Translations under genes and position numbers: made by a program
Shown here: positions 44,615-56,591 of the stretch, in pieces
Position numbering within the stretch: position 1 is the first letter of the stretch
Layout of the letters: each line of letters starts with the position of its first letter
Notes under the pieces: generated by a model
What the model saw: the letters and a program-made list of their open reading frames with translations, nothing else
Databases searched by the model: none
Told to the model about the DNA's origin: nothing
From: Platynereis dumerilii
Lineage: Eukaryota; Annelida; Polychaeta; Phyllodocida; Nereididae
Direction: 5' to 3'
Assembly (NCBI GenBank): GCA_026936325.1
Contig: JAPTHN010000012.1
Coordinates: 34,730,537-34,794,536 of the forward strand
DNA length: 64,000 bases

Positions 44615-45485
44615 AGTGGGACTCTGGTGCGTAGAATGTGAGGCAGGGAGTTGGCCATTTACAAAGAGCAGGAAACAGGAGAACGAGACAGAAATGCAAC
44701 AATGAAGTTCAAAGGATTTGGGATCCAAGGGAGAAACTAGAATCAGCCTTCGGCGAAATCGCTTTTAACCTCCTTCGTCGTTTGTGCTTTCGACGGCCCC
44801 TTTCATCTATTTTGGGAGACGAGGAGAGAGTGATTGGAATACGACGTTAGATAACAATGTTATAATACCCATGCCTGTTAGGGAACATCTCTGATAAACG
44901 ACACAGAGTGACTTCAGCTTACAGGCATCAGAAAGAAACATTAAGCATCGCCCTGTAGAGACATTTGATGAGGCATTCATATGATGCAGGTATCTTTAGA
45001 TATAGACATCATCTGGTACATCCAACAATACTTCATGAGTCATCTTAGACAGAAATCTGATACATCATTAGTTTTCTTGTTGATTATATCCATCATTAGT
45101 TATTTCAAGGTGATTATTTATTATAAGATGCAGGATGTGGATGTCATTATTGTCACATAAAACACAGAAAACAAATTCTGACATCATTCTTAATAATTAT
45201 AGAAAGCCATAGATATCTCATCCATCAAAAACAGACGTCAGATATCATTGACAGCGGATAGAAACGTCAAAGCGTCAGACATCTTTCTTTGCTGGTCATT
45301 TGGATTTGAGCTGATCTCTCTACATTTGATATCTTTTCAGTTCTACCATCATCTTTAAAGATTGCTACTCAGAACACCAAGCTATAATTCCCTCATATTG
45401 CTTGCAATTATCACTTGGGATATTTCGCTTGGTTTTCCATTTACATCTAATCTTGAGCATTTGCCTCTCATTACAACTCGGCCCC
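44615..45485. repeat. Duplicated block G, copy 2, with island G
   Basis: Second copy of island G (about 44615-44865). The plus-strand frame 44638-44850 is open for 70 codons and ends at the same TAG as in copies 1 and 3. Relative to copy 1 the left part has compensating indels summing to +3, keeping the downstream frame. As in copy 1 an ATG start is lacking; GTG would be required. The upstream edge is 'taccgatttcag'. Right of the island, matches to unit 1 run to about 45480. Confidence 0.7.
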
Positions 45486-45489
45486 TGCT

Positions 45490-46892
45490 TCTCCTCTATG
45501 ATCCCACAGGTGCCGCAGAGACTCTATTATAAAGAATGAACCATACGGACACTCTGTTCAATGACATTGCAGAGAAAAATGGCACACTTATTACATGCGC
45601 CACAAGTAAAACTGAGGTGCTTGGTATAAACACCGTACAGTCACACAGTCCAAACTACAGTGCATGGCACACCCAACAGAGACAATCTGAATATACCACA
45701 CGCACTGCAAAGATATTTCGAAACTCCCTAAAGACACTCAATACATTATAAAGACTGAATACTAAGGCAATCCACTGTGATATGTATACGTATCTTGTTA
45801 GTTTTAGAAATCAGAGTGTTAACAATAACAGTTTATTGATCAGTTCGTCTATAATGAGTTTATACTCAGTGATTATCTCCACCATGATCTGTCCACCTCC
45901 AAAACCCACATCCTGGCCCAGTGTTGTGATAAGTTTTATCCTCGCCTTCCTCTTCGCACCTTTCTATGTCTTGCAAATAGTCCCCTCATTATCGAGCACC
46001 AATCCTCGCAACAACATGCACAGTACAGGTCACCCATCTTCAATTAACGCCTTTCCCTTATGTCTTATGTACGGATGATGTAGGCCTATCTTATGGTACT
46101 GGGTAACACAGGTGAGTCTTGAGAATGTATATCCGAGAGAAGAAATCTCCGTGTTGAATCTGCAGTACAGAAACTTCAGTAAAGAAAGCCCAACGCAGAA
46201 ACGTCTGGACAGAATCCTCAGTAATTCCTTTGGTGTTCTGGTTATCCACAACAATTTCCTTAAGTGACACAAGCAGTGGTATGACACCTTGTTGTGATGC
46301 ACAATAGATATATTAACCTCTATCCAGTATGTACAGAACCTGAGGTTTCACGCTAAAACTCCTTGTAACATCTTCTTACCAAACACTAAACACTTTATAA
46401 CTTTGCATAAACTCGTGGTAGCTAGCTGCAATAACATGCTGTAATCTCTCGGTGTAATCACTTTGCTAGCTAGCTGCTGCAATAACTAGCTGCAATAACT
46501 TGCTGTAATCTCTCGGTGTAATCACAATATATATATAGACGTGTTTCCAGTACAGTGGTCCCTGCATTATAAGACCGCCCTTTCTGCGGTCATGAAGCGG
46601 TCTCTCGTGGGGGTGCGGTCTCTCGTTGGGGTGCAAAATGCACTAAAAATACCACTTAGTGCGGGAGGAAGGCGGTCACATAAGGCAAGGCGGTCTTACA
46701 ACAGGGGGTCTTAAAACGCAGGGACCACTGTATGTGCAAAACCTGCGTTACAACAGTAAACGTAAGACTTGTATCAACACGTTCTTACCAAACACAAGAC
46801 ACTCTATCACTTTGCGAAAACACTTGGTGCAATAGCTTGCTGTAATCTCTCGGTGTAATAATTTTGGTGTTGTAATAACACAGCATTATTCT
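45490..46892. other. Unit-2-specific sequence with ~190-bp tandem repeat
   Basis: Not found in unit 1. Two plus-strand open frames (about 70 codons at 45536-45751 and 98 at 45782-46078) and one minus-strand frame (90 codons at 46030-46302) have no domain I recognise. From 46319 a tandem repeat appears: 'tgtaatctctcggtgtaat' occurs near 46440, 46503 and 46840, and 'cttaccaaacac' near 46375 and 46783. The left edge (about 45498-45524) is an imperfect inverted copy of sequence near 47465-47495, which may mark an inversion. Confidence 0.5.
46553..46730. mobile_element. pogo/Tigger-like MITE, 178 bp
   Basis: Inverted ends CAGTGGTCCCTGCATTATAA and TTAAAACGCAGGGACCACTG with TA on both sides. It lies in the ~190-bp tandem repeat, and the neighbouring repeat unit near 46323 ('ccagtatgtacag') gives the empty site. 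A second copy is at 63608-63786. Inner inverted segments 'aagaccgcc' and 'ggcggtctt' extend the stem. Confidence 0.85.
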
Positions 46893-47457
46893 GTAATCAC
46901 ACGGTCGGTCCATCACAGCATTAAGTGTATTAATAAGATCTAATCACAATGAATATTAAAAACGCTACCCGGATTAACGGCAACAACAATACACTACGTT
47001 GCCTTTTAAAAAGACACTTTCACGTAAGCTTTCCCGGTTAATGGTGCGGTGTCACTTTTTACCTGAAGTTTTATCCCTTTCTGACTCTTTTATCTTTCCT
47101 TAATGTCTTCGCTCACGGAATCCCAAGGATTTGTAAGGACTCTGCCGACTGACTCACTATAGAATTAAAGTAGAATGAGTCACTGGACTGACTTTCAGTA
47201 GGATGAACTTCATCAGTTGTATATCAGGTGCACAGAAAAAACCTACAGTCCACTGGTTGTTTTAGGTCTACTTATATGCGGTTTATCACTCATCAGACTC
47301 CCAACTTCAAACTCTCACCGCCGTGATTTGTTGCTCATCTGACTGCCAACTTTAAACTTCCACCTTCATTTGGCTTAAACCATCTCTATCTCTGGGTAAA
47401 CTGAGACAGAATAAACTTCTTTGGAGCTAGGATAAACTTCTTCTTTAATCGGTCAAA
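46893..47457. repeat. Inverted copy of the first part of block H
   Basis: The reverse complement of this segment matches 23035-23590 along its length. 'gtgtattaataagatctaat' here corresponds to 'attagatcttattaatacac' there, and 'ccatctctatctctgggtaa' to 'acccagagatagagatgg'. Unit 2 therefore carries an inversion relative to unit 1. Confidence 0.85.
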
Positions 47458-47459
47458 GC

Positions 47460-49195
47460 TTCTGTGCGGTGCCTGAGGGAATCACTACAGTATCCCAACA
47501 GAGTCTTGGCAGTCGCAATGTCTCTATGATGCCCTGTCGCTTCCCAGAATCCCAAGGGGGGTGTCCTATCTTTCAACGAATTCATGATCATATGATTAAC
47601 AGATGCCTTCATTGATTAGTCTAATCCACCTGACTTAATGTAAAGCTTTGTCGCCCATGTTTATGTCTAAGCCCTCCATCTTTTCACCGAAGGCAATTCC
47701 ATATTTCTTGCTTCAGTTAGAATGAAATAACAATGAATTCAGAATGAACCCAGAGCTCATTCTTAATTCATGAGCTCACACTTAATACAATAAGCCACAG
47801 TTTTCCCCAGGAACAGGAGCAGCAGGCAAGACGAGTAGACAGCGTTTTCATTTAAATAAGCTAGAAAACCAAATGGGAATTTGGCAAAAAAATCTCTTGT
47901 CATGTTGGCTAATATTCCGGCTTCAGCTCGGTCTTTATCTCTTGTAATGGAAATGTTGATTGCGAGAACTTTCAGATCTTGATTAGCATGACATGTCATT
48001 GAAAACATTGGAAAGAAGTTAGCATATTTTAACCTAAATTCGTTTTCCAAAGCACATTACGAGCTTTGTCTGCCATAACAGAGTTCTGCTTCCAAAACAG
48101 ATGCCTGATTCAAATCTATTCTGCTTAGGAATCATTTATATTTGCAAAGGAAATAGAATGGAATTTGAGCAGACATTTATGAAGTTATTCACTGCTTGTT
48201 TCTTAAAGGGCCAGGCTACTGTGTCCTCTCTCTGCCCTAGTTACCTTCAGTGTATAGGGCCTAAATACAGAATGGAAAGTAACAATCATTTGTCATAAAA
48301 GGTTTGGCTGACGAAAATTAACTTATTAGGTGCTCTTGATTGCTGAAAATTGGCCTGTTCTCCAAATCCATTGCTATCCTACAATAAAATCACCTAGTTT
48401 GGGTGACTCGGTCTTCCACAACCGAATTAGGTTCTTTGCGTGAAGAAAAAAGAATATGCTGATGAGAGAATTTGGTGTTCTGGCTTTGGCTACATAGCAA
48501 AGAGGTTCATTAACAAGAAAACTTAAGTTGGGACTCTACCATAACCAACAAAGACTCTTCCTTCCCTGGCGGAATATGATCCTGGTCTGAGATGTGAATT
48601 TAGATTTCTGGGTAATGTAATCATAAAAAAAGGTCATCCAAATTTGGACGTTTCAGAAACATCAAAATGATCATAGAATCAACAAAGTAAACCAAAACCA
48701 ATATGAGCTCTTTTTCCCTGTCGGAATAAGATCTTGGTCTGATCCCTGGTGAATCTTTCAACATCCACTTATCTGCTATCAATCCTCCTTATCTGGTCTT
48801 AGAAGGAGGTCTGATCTGGTGAAGTATGCTTCCTGTATCAGCTAAAAGAGACTGGATATCCCCAGGTTGTAAATCATCAATAAGAGAAAAAGAGTCTCCA
48901 GGTTAACATGGTCAAATCTATACTCACAAAGGAAAGAGGCACTGGATGTGTACATTATCAACAGCTACTTACGACAACTAACAAAAAGAAATGAAACTCA
49001 AGATTTGGCCAATTCTTTAGGATATCGATAAAAGAGGCTGAGACAGGAGTACACTACTTTAATTTAAATGATCAACATACTGTAGAACATAATAGTAAAG
49101 GAAAAAGTGTCAAAATCTGCATATCATGTTTTTGGTGCTCTATTATGCGTATAAGTCGTTCAAATGAGACATTGAATTTGTGGCCCATGTACTTT
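47460..49195. other. Unit-2-specific unassigned sequence
   Basis: Lies between the inverted and direct parts of H2 and has no counterpart in unit 1. A 95-codon minus-strand frame (47763-48050) has no recognisable domain. With 45490-46892 it may be one insertion later divided by the inversion. Confidence 0.45.
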
Positions 49196-49197
49196 GT

Positions 49198-50010
49198 GTT
49201 AAAGCTGAGCAGCGTGGGAAGAGAAAGTCTCTTTCACAGAACCCACGACCTTATTGTCTCACTTATCATGTCTTACTCATCCATCTGCTCAATGTGGTCA
49301 TGTAATCTGAATCACAAGTGAATGGCTTCAAATAAGCAAAATTTTGACACAGAAAACACCAAAAGCAACCCTCCCAAATCTGTAGACCACCAGTGCGAAG
49401 GCAGCTCTTTCTCTAGGTCTTGTCAGACTTTGCTTGAAAGACTACTTTCAGTACCTTGACTAAATTAGCTCAGTTGCTTCCCAAATTAGCCTGATTGGTG
49501 GATGGAAAGAGAAGAGAAATATGCAAACTGAGCTCACTCCACATCATTTGGTATTATCTGTCATTTGAAAAGAAGCAACATAGCAGAAGGGGTATCTGTG
49601 ATGTGTTCTGTTATTGCTATTCACAAATATTCTAACATAACAAAACACTATTGCAAAACTGTACTAAGTAAGTTGGTTTCAAAATTAGTTGGCTAAATGC
49701 TACAGCTGCCATGCTATTGTTGTCTGAGAAACTGCAATGATTCTAAATGAATGTATTCACTGCTACAGGTGAAAAAATGTGTCTGCAAAGTTCAATGAAA
49801 CCATAGGGACATTTCATTTGATGATAACAGAAGTTTGCATTCAGTATTGTATTACTGCATCATCATCACTTTAAGCCCGGAGGATTGAATTTTGATAAAA
49901 GCTAAGTGGCTTTGGGAAAAGTGCTGATTGGAAAATGTGTTTTAAATAAGGAATTTATTCTAAGAGATATAAATTGAACAGGAAACTAGGAGATTTTCTT
50001 GGAATATGAG
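49198..50010. repeat. Duplicated block H, copy 2 (second part, direct)
   Basis: Matches 23578-24350: 'gaagagaaagtctctttcac' (49219), 'cttcaaataagcaaaatttt' (49326), 'agcccggaggattgaatttt' (49873) and 'gtggctttgggaaaagtg' (49905). Confidence 0.75.
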
Positions 50011-51060
50011 TTACATGAGATTACACTTCATATCCTAGGCATTTATCATCATATTGAAAAGATGAAAGGCTTTATTAATTTCATGCTTGGCCAAATGTAA
50101 TGAAAACGTCTTTTTTTGTTGTTATAGTTATCAATAAAACTGCAGAATAAGCAGAATGTTCTTTCAATATGACACTTCGGTCTTTTAGGTCTTACATTGT
50201 AGAATCTGGAATTTAGTTATGTAAGGTTTAGTAAGATTCTATTCTTCCTTCTCTTTCAACCTCCCCCCCCCTTTAGGGAAAATTATAAAATCTCTTTCGC
50301 CTTTGTCTTCCCGAGCAGTTGGTCAGCCTTTCTGTTGAACACTTGGTGCGACTACTTGTTTTGACTGCAGAGAGTCATGTGCAATGCGGATGCTTAAACT
50401 GCGCAATGGCAGGCCATTCATGCTGCTTTTGAAATGCCTAATTTGGAATCTATCAAGGTATTTGTACTAGTTATTTAAAGCAACATCACACATTAAATCG
50501 AATAATCAATTATTCAATCTATTTATCCGTCAAAAATCAATCTACCTGTCTTTCGATCTATCTATGAATCAATCAATCAATCAATCTATCTATCTATCAA
50601 TCTGTCGATCTATCTATCTTGCTATCTATCTGTTGATCAGTCCAGCTGTCTATCTCTCTGACTATATGTCCCCCAACTGTCAATCAGTTCAGAACTAGAA
50701 ATTACATTGAAAATTTAAAAAACCCTGGACTGTCCTTATGGTGCTTGATAGATGGCGTCTCATATCAGCTTTTGAATGTCAATAAAGCAAGGGAGAATTA
50801 TCTTGCTCTGATGCCGCCGTGAATGCTCCTCGCCGTAATCTTGTGCTGACGATTTGCCAGTTTATGCTGAGCAATTTGATGAGGTAAGCTGTGCCATACA
50901 TCTGATCCGTAGCCTGTGAATGGAGCTGCTGTATGATAAGATCTGGCAAAGACAGCACGGAGAATGATGGTTCTATCATTAATTGCGGGGTTGACTTTCC
51001 CTACAGCAGTGCTGTTCGATTTGTTTGCCTGTTCGTAAAAACTACTCTTTGCAACTCAAG
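50010..51060. repeat. Duplicated block T/A, copy 4, with island A
   Basis: Contains T (50055, 'gaaaagatgaaaggctttat'), an expanded TCAA/TCTA microsatellite (about 50500-50640) and island A (50755-51010). Here the plus-strand frame open in the other A copies has two stops, so if the island ever coded, this copy has lost it. A minus-strand frame of 66 codons (50779-50979) is an alternative reading and is not shared by all copies. Confidence 0.7.
50500..50645. repeat. TCTA/TCAA microsatellite
   Basis: Mixed tetranucleotide runs, for example 'aatcaatcaatcaatctatc', in the same place as the smaller TCTA runs at 6990-7015, 24790-24815 and 30560-30620. The repeat was therefore present before the duplication and expanded most here. 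Confidence 0.8.
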
Positions 51061-51109
51061 CTGTGTGTCTTTGGAGAGTGAACATAATATTTAAGCAAAT
51101 ACATAGATG

Positions 51110-51950
51110 GGTAGATAGATACAATATTCTCAGTAAACAAGCACACCCCTGCAACTCCTGGATTTATTTGCTCAGAGCTCCACACTCAAGTGAAATAATC
51201 AACCAAGTTCATGATATGATATAGCCTAGACCTAGCAGAATGTCCACGTAAACTTTGAAAGATATGCAATCAATTATTTGTAACTGACAAATATTAAAAG
51301 GTAAAAGTGCCACCAAATAAGTGAGTACACCCTATGTAAAAGAGACATTGGCATAACCTGAGAAATGAGTAATTATTGCTTATAAGTTGCAGCAAAAATT
51401 TAGTGGCATTGTCAGTGTAAATTACATCACATCCACTAAGTTTGTAGCAAAGGACAGCCAATTTCTACTGCCACATTACGAGTGGCAGAGTGTGCATCAT
51501 ATTATGATGCAAAGGAATCTCTCTATCCATTGAAATAGCATTGCTGATTTGGGACGACTACCTCTGGATATGTTTGCCGCTCCACGGCATCTACAGTGGC
51601 CATTGGAATTTCCTGCTCTTTTTGTGACATAAAGTTGATGTGATCAGGGGCATATCTAGAAATGGCCTGAGGGGGAGGGGTTCATTACATGGGGTGAATA
51701 CAGGGTGCTCTGCAGCTTTTCCTATCTCTTCCATGTAAATTTTTGGCCTGGGGCGGGGGGCCATGCCCAATGGCCCCCCTTAAATATGCCACTGGATGTG
51801 ATCTATTTTATAATTACTTTGTACACAATTTCCATGAGGTTAACATGTAAAACTTGCCAATTTTTAGATCACCCCCATGTATATTTTTCAAAGCCTAATA
51901 AAATGAAGTTGAATTCTAGGGTGGTCCATTTTTTTTGCCCAGGAGTGTAT
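51110..51950. other. Replacement segment between A4 and C3
   Basis: Block B and most of K are missing from unit 3. This 840-bp stretch takes their place. Its right end ('tccattttttttgcccagga', then 'gtgta') looks like a Tc1/mariner terminus, but I do not find a clean matching left end. It is itself split by the MITE at 51645-51794. Possibly a decayed DNA transposon. Confidence 0.4.
51645..51794. mobile_element. 150-bp hAT-like MITE
   Basis: Begins CAGGGGCATATCTA and ends with the inverse of CAGTGGCATATTTA. Perfect 8-bp duplicates GATGTGAT at 51637-51644 and 51795-51802. Contains 'ggcctgggg' and 'ggggggccatgcccaatggc' GC-rich inverted sequence. Non-coding. Confidence 0.82.
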
Positions 51951-51954
51951 TTAA

Positions 51955-53440
51955 TGGATCAAAATTGGCTATTCCTCAGCACTGGATGCCAGGTGAAGGT
52001 GTAAATATGACAGAAATCAATGATAAAAATCTATATATACACAGCGCATGCAAACATATCTGTTGAAACCTGAATCTAATGAGGCGGAGGGAGTGATATT
52101 TTATGCATCGTATCAGATGATGTTCTTATGAATTAGCAGTTTCTATGCTGATGCAAGCAAAATATTCTTCTCCTAAGTGTTGATTACTTCCCATAAGGGC
52201 AGTAGTAGCTCTAGCTGGGTCACCTGATTCTATTTCAGACTATATTTTTAGTCATCGTTTATTTCATTGCTCCGTCCCGCTAAGTCAACGAGGCTGCATA
52301 AATACAGGACGTAGTGCCCTGAAGCAAAATCCCAGCTTGTTCCACTTGAACCAATGTATGTGCTGCAAGTAAAACAAAGATCCCTCACATGGAGCGTCAT
52401 TGTAACATGCTGATGACTCCTGCTCTCTCCCTTCCGTCTCATAATTCAGCCCTTGCGAGCTCTCAAATCTTGGCTTAGACGGCTGCACTTCCCATATCTA
52501 TCTTTTTATCTACATGCATATATCTATTCAGTTAGCCAGCTCTCTGGCTACCTACGTGTATATTATATATTTGTCTGCAATCTATCTATCCATGTATCTG
52601 TTTATTTACTTATCTATTTATCAAAGGCACACTTACCCCTTATTTGTGGACGAAAATTACAAAAAATACTGACAGATCTTAGCTCTGGAGTTCCTATATC
52701 TACATAGCTCTGAAGGAGACGTATATCATATAGGGTGTCGATAATATTATGAGTGAGATGGGAATATATCGATATCTTCTCTTTGCTGATGAAGCGTCAG
52801 AGCGAGAGAGATCTTGACAAAGGGTACAGCTACTTCATTCGGAGGATGTGATCAGAGGTTAGACTTTGAGGCTATGGCTGGAGGCTTTGTTCAGAAGCTA
52901 AGTTGTTGTGTGACTGATTGAATTTGTTCTGGTCTTGCGAATGTCTTCGCGAGAATGCAAAATATTTCATGATGTGTTGCAGGGAGCTATTGACTTTCCA
53001 AACGACATGATTATTATGGTAGCCCAGCATGTGCCATCTTTTCAATCTCATTTTCTTAGATAAGTACGCAGCTGCGCGCCCATCATTACGCACTTGCCTT
53101 ATTTGTTGTAAGGCTTGCAAAAAGCACCCTTGCTCATGTTTTTCTAGACCCTCATGAGCCATAGTATCCCAGCTGGATGTTGTTTGGATAAGGCTTGGAT
53201 GCATGTGAATGCTGATACACAAAGGGCAGACAAACACACTCAAAAAGAAAGGTCAAGAAAAATTTCACACACGTAGATACATTCAGAGGGAATGGCGGAG
53301 GAGCTGGATTAAAAACCAGAAGTTGCTGGTCAAGGAAGTGTTTGTTTTCGTTTCTCAGAATGTCATGGATACAATTCTAACTTTGGGAACAATAAAATGC
53401 CAGGTCTCCACGGTCAATGTCAGGTGGATGTCATTTTGAG
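51955..53440. repeat. Duplicated blocks C and D, copy 3
   Basis: Begins 'tttaatggatcaaaattggc' (51950) and keeps 'tatacacagcgcatgcaaac' (52036), 'tctaatgaggcggagggag' (52074), the SINE-like segment (52270-52510), the 'gaggct' cluster (52868-52888, shortened) and 'gcagctgcgcgcccatcat' (53068). Confidence 0.68.
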
Positions 53441-53508
53441 GAGATGTTGAATTCTCTCACTGTCTCTGTTTTTTAATATCTGTCTATCAGACTTTATCTC
53501 AGTCTACT

Positions 53509-53535
53509 TTGCTATCTATTTCTCCATCTATCTAT

Positions 53536-53567
<32 letters not shown>

Positions 53568-53573
53568 TTATCA
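53509..53573. repeat. TCTA microsatellite
   Basis: About 12 TCTA-type units near the start of Pa3, matching shorter runs at about 35845-35885 (Pa2) and 12790-12830 (Pb1). Confidence 0.85.
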
Positions 53574-54380
53574 ATGGAAGCAGGACACAAAGTGATTCAG
53601 CTGTTCTGATATCCGGATAGAGCATCTTCCTTTCATTATCTACTAATCTAACTGTCCATGCAGCGGATTACCTATCCATCCATTCATTTATCCAACCATC
53701 CGAGCTGTTCTTAAAAGACATTGCCTTTAGCGGGCAGGGCTATATTTCATTGGAACTAACCATTTAACGAGGGATTGGCAGCTTTACGCCAAACATCAGC
53801 GAAACCTGTAACATGTGAACCCCGCCCACAACCTCCCATCTCATCAATCAACCCACTTGGATGTCTTGAAATGCTACGTATTTTTGATTCTGGGAGAACA
53901 GCTAAACTTTCAGTTACATTACCTGTGCGTCTTGTAGGTTTTTAAAGGAAAAAAGAAATTAAAAGAGTGAAAAGTGATTTTCTAAGAAGAGATGCAATGA
54001 CGTAGATGCAAGTACAGCCTAAAAATCTGATGGCATAAGGTGCATGACTATTTTTGGAAGTCTCAAAGAGGAATTTGTAGAAAAAGAATAGAGCCGAAGC
54101 TGTCAATCCAAGACTACCCTCTCCAATTCTCTTAAATGAAGAAAAACTGTTTTAAGAAATAAAATTGATGAAAAACATTGAAGTCAATGAAAAGAATATA
54201 TGTTGGCATGACCTTTCAGAAATGGACTTTGACTTCAACTACTAGATAACAATTTACAATGCCACAATATAGCATGCCTCACTGAAACAAATTTTATGTA
54301 AAGAGCACACGACATATGACATTTTTTGAGATTATTTCTAGCAAATATTAGTTGAAAAGATGAGCATCGTGACCAACTGA

Positions 54381-54555
54381 CATCTGGGGAATCCCATCAA
54401 AACCCCAGAGGGGTCCCTGGGGATTCCCCTGTGAGTGACACCTCCCATCCACACCTCCTAGTCATTTGGATGAATAAGGCTTCAGGTAGAAGTCGAAAGC
54501 TCCCAGGTGATGATAAAAATTGCTTGTGTGAAGAAGTTTAAACTTTCAATATCAA
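54381..54555. mobile_element. 175-bp insertion with 12-bp direct duplicates
   Basis: Flanks repeat GTGAC(C/T)AACTGA at 54369-54380 and 54556-54567. Pa2 (36695-36715), Pb2 and Pb3 have one copy and no insertion. The left part contains the inverted pair GGGGAATCCC (54387) and GGGGATTCCCC (54429), which form a stem and also resemble Rel/NF-kB sites. The long direct duplicates suggest a retroposon, but no tail is seen. Confidence 0.6.
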
Positions 54556-54734
54556 GTGACTAACTGATGTGAGGGAAACAAACTAGTGACATTTTGGGGG
54601 AAAAATGAAGGACGAATGTAGAGTGCACCTTAGGTGTCAAAACCTTATTGGAAACTTAGGTCTTCATCTAGAATTAACAAAAAAAGATAGAAGAGGGTCT
54701 TAGCCGTGTAACATAGCTGAAAGGATAAGAATAC

Positions 54735-54902
54735 GGCTCTGTGGTACAGTGGGTAACACACCTGCCTAGTACACATGAGGTTGTGGGTAATAATCCCACT
54801 CCGGCCTTGTCCGGAGGTTATCACAATAAGGATTGGTGTGATTTCCGTTCAGAATGGTGCACACGAGCACCGGCGAGCATATTTATCTGGGATGGGCCCA
54901 TT
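54735..54902 (+). repeat. tRNA-derived SINE, copy 2
   Basis: Cleaner copy of 36834-37036: head 'ggctctgtggtacagtgggt', B-box-like 'ggttgtgggtaataatcc', body 'acacgagcaccggcgagcat'. Its right end and about 100 bp of flank are deleted relative to copy 1. Being at the same place in two Pa blocks, it was inserted before the units duplicated. Confidence 0.72.
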
Positions 54903-56119
54903 ATATATGTGCCTTAAGAAGGCTGAGAATTGATGATTACTCTCTCTGAGACAGCTACGTGAACACAATTACTTCTAAATCAGTAAAACCTTCATCCTCC
55001 TGAGGTTTTTTTTCAAAAAGTGAAAAATGGGTTTTAATAAAAGAGCTGCATTGTCGAGACTCACTTTGTGCAAATGAAAAATGTTAGAGTGACAGAATGG
55101 CATTATTAGGAACCAATCTTAGCAGCTAAGGAGAAGAAGGAGGAACTCTCAGAAAATTATCTCGCTGGTCCTACTGTCTGGCTTTCCTTTAGGATTTTAA
55201 GAAAAAAAGAAAGCATTTAAGAGGAGACAATGTTGGGACTTACTCAAGCGGAATTTAAAAATGTAGCAGTGATGGCAAGGCATTATTAAGAGGCGGTCTT
55301 AGACTAGAACTGATGGACAAGTGAATTGAGGTGATAGGCATAGGACAAAGCAATGGAGGATGATTGAGAGACCCATCAGACACACGGCCCAAGACGGGAA
55401 TTGTTACAAGCACAGCAATTGGCAAGGGGTTCACTCTTTGGATATTGTGTTGTACTTGGGTCCACTTAGGAGCCATTACACATGCCTGTTATAAATCTTC
55501 AATTGCTTCAATAGCACAGACAGAACCCGATGTGCCTCTTGTTTTTGTCAAAAGTCATTATTAATTGTATCAAATACTTTTTTTCCTTCTACATTGTTCT
55601 AGAGTCAATCACATTTTCTGAGGCATTCTAAATGCAAAGAAATAAATAGGAAGTCACCTGGATCCTCTATTCTTGGCAATATAATTTTGCAACTGTAATT
55701 AACATATTCACATGTATGAAAGAGAATACTGAAACCTAGATGTTTCCGTAGCTCTTTTCTCTCAGCCATTCTCCATTCTGCAGGCATCAAAACAAGCCAA
55801 ACCCATCTGTCAAATTCTGCTGAAGCGAGAAGTGGCAAGCAAGGCAATTGCCCTTAGTATTGCCAGCTTCTACAAGCCATAGCAAGTGTGAAGGCAATTA
55901 TGTTTGATGTGAAGTTCAGAGCTAATGGTGGCCCATCAATCATTGTGGAAAAGCAACACCATTACCATACCTGGTAAACCCCTGGCATTCTAATTTTGTG
56001 GATCAGGGGTTAACCATTACTCAATAGGAAAGTGATGACACCGTGTGACTCTTTGAGATGCTTCATTAGTCTCGTATCAGAGGAAACCTGAGCCTTTGAG
56101 ATGCACAGCTTCTTTGGTG

Positions 56120-56400
56120 GGTGTGGTGCAAAGCTGCGACAAAGACTTGCAGCCGATATTAGTAGCAAAATCTTGTTTTGCAGGGTATGTCTGTAGCAAA
56201 CACATGTGTTGCGAAAGCCTGTAGCAAAGGCTTGTAGAAAAGCTTCTAGCAGAGACTTGTACTATAGGATTGTTGCTAAAGTTCTGCTTATAATATTGCT
56301 GCAGAGTAATACATTGTATTTGCTTTTACATAATTTGTAAAGTGTGTTAATGCCGTATCATCAAATGTTTTTACAATGTACTTTGGAAAATAAAGGGGAA
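56120..56400. repeat. 13-bp degenerate minisatellite, array 4
   Basis: Decayed array at the right edge of Pa3 ('cttgcagccgata', 'ctgtagcaaacac', 'ctgtagcaaaggc', 'cttgtagaaaagc', 'ttctagcagagac'). Closest in its order of variants to array 1, as expected if both are Pa arrays. Confidence 0.65.
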
Positions 56401-56591
56401 AAAAAACTTTTCTAAAGTGTGAACAAACAAAAAATGGTGAAAAGATAAACAATTTTTGCCATGGGACTTGATTTATGGTTCATTTTGTTGGTAATCATCA
56501 ACATATTGCATTTGAAAGGCCACAACGACAGACATATCTGCATAGCCTTGCTGCTATAACAAAATGTGAGTTCTCCCTAATGTTTGCTGTA
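56401..56591. other. Unassigned spacer in unit 3
   Basis: AT-rich, no feature identified. It begins the 2.3-kb stretch unique to unit 3 between Pa3 and Pb3. Confidence 0.4.

Larger units (their letters stand above)
53640..56115. repeat. Duplicated block Pa, copy 3
   Basis: The fullest Pa copy: 'attgcctttagcgggcaggg' (53730), 'cccacaacctcccatctcat' (53824), 'ggtgcatgac' (54039), the SINE at 54735-54902, 'gagacccatcagacacacgg' (55367), 'ggatattgtgttgtacttgg' (55440) and 'gttcagagctaatggtggcc' (55914). It also has a unique insertion at 54381-54555. Confidence 0.72.

Noticed and set aside
45536-46302. Three moderately long open frames in the unit-2-specific region
   Set aside because: They lie on both strands, overlap in part, have no recognised domain and no duplicate to compare with; not called as genes.
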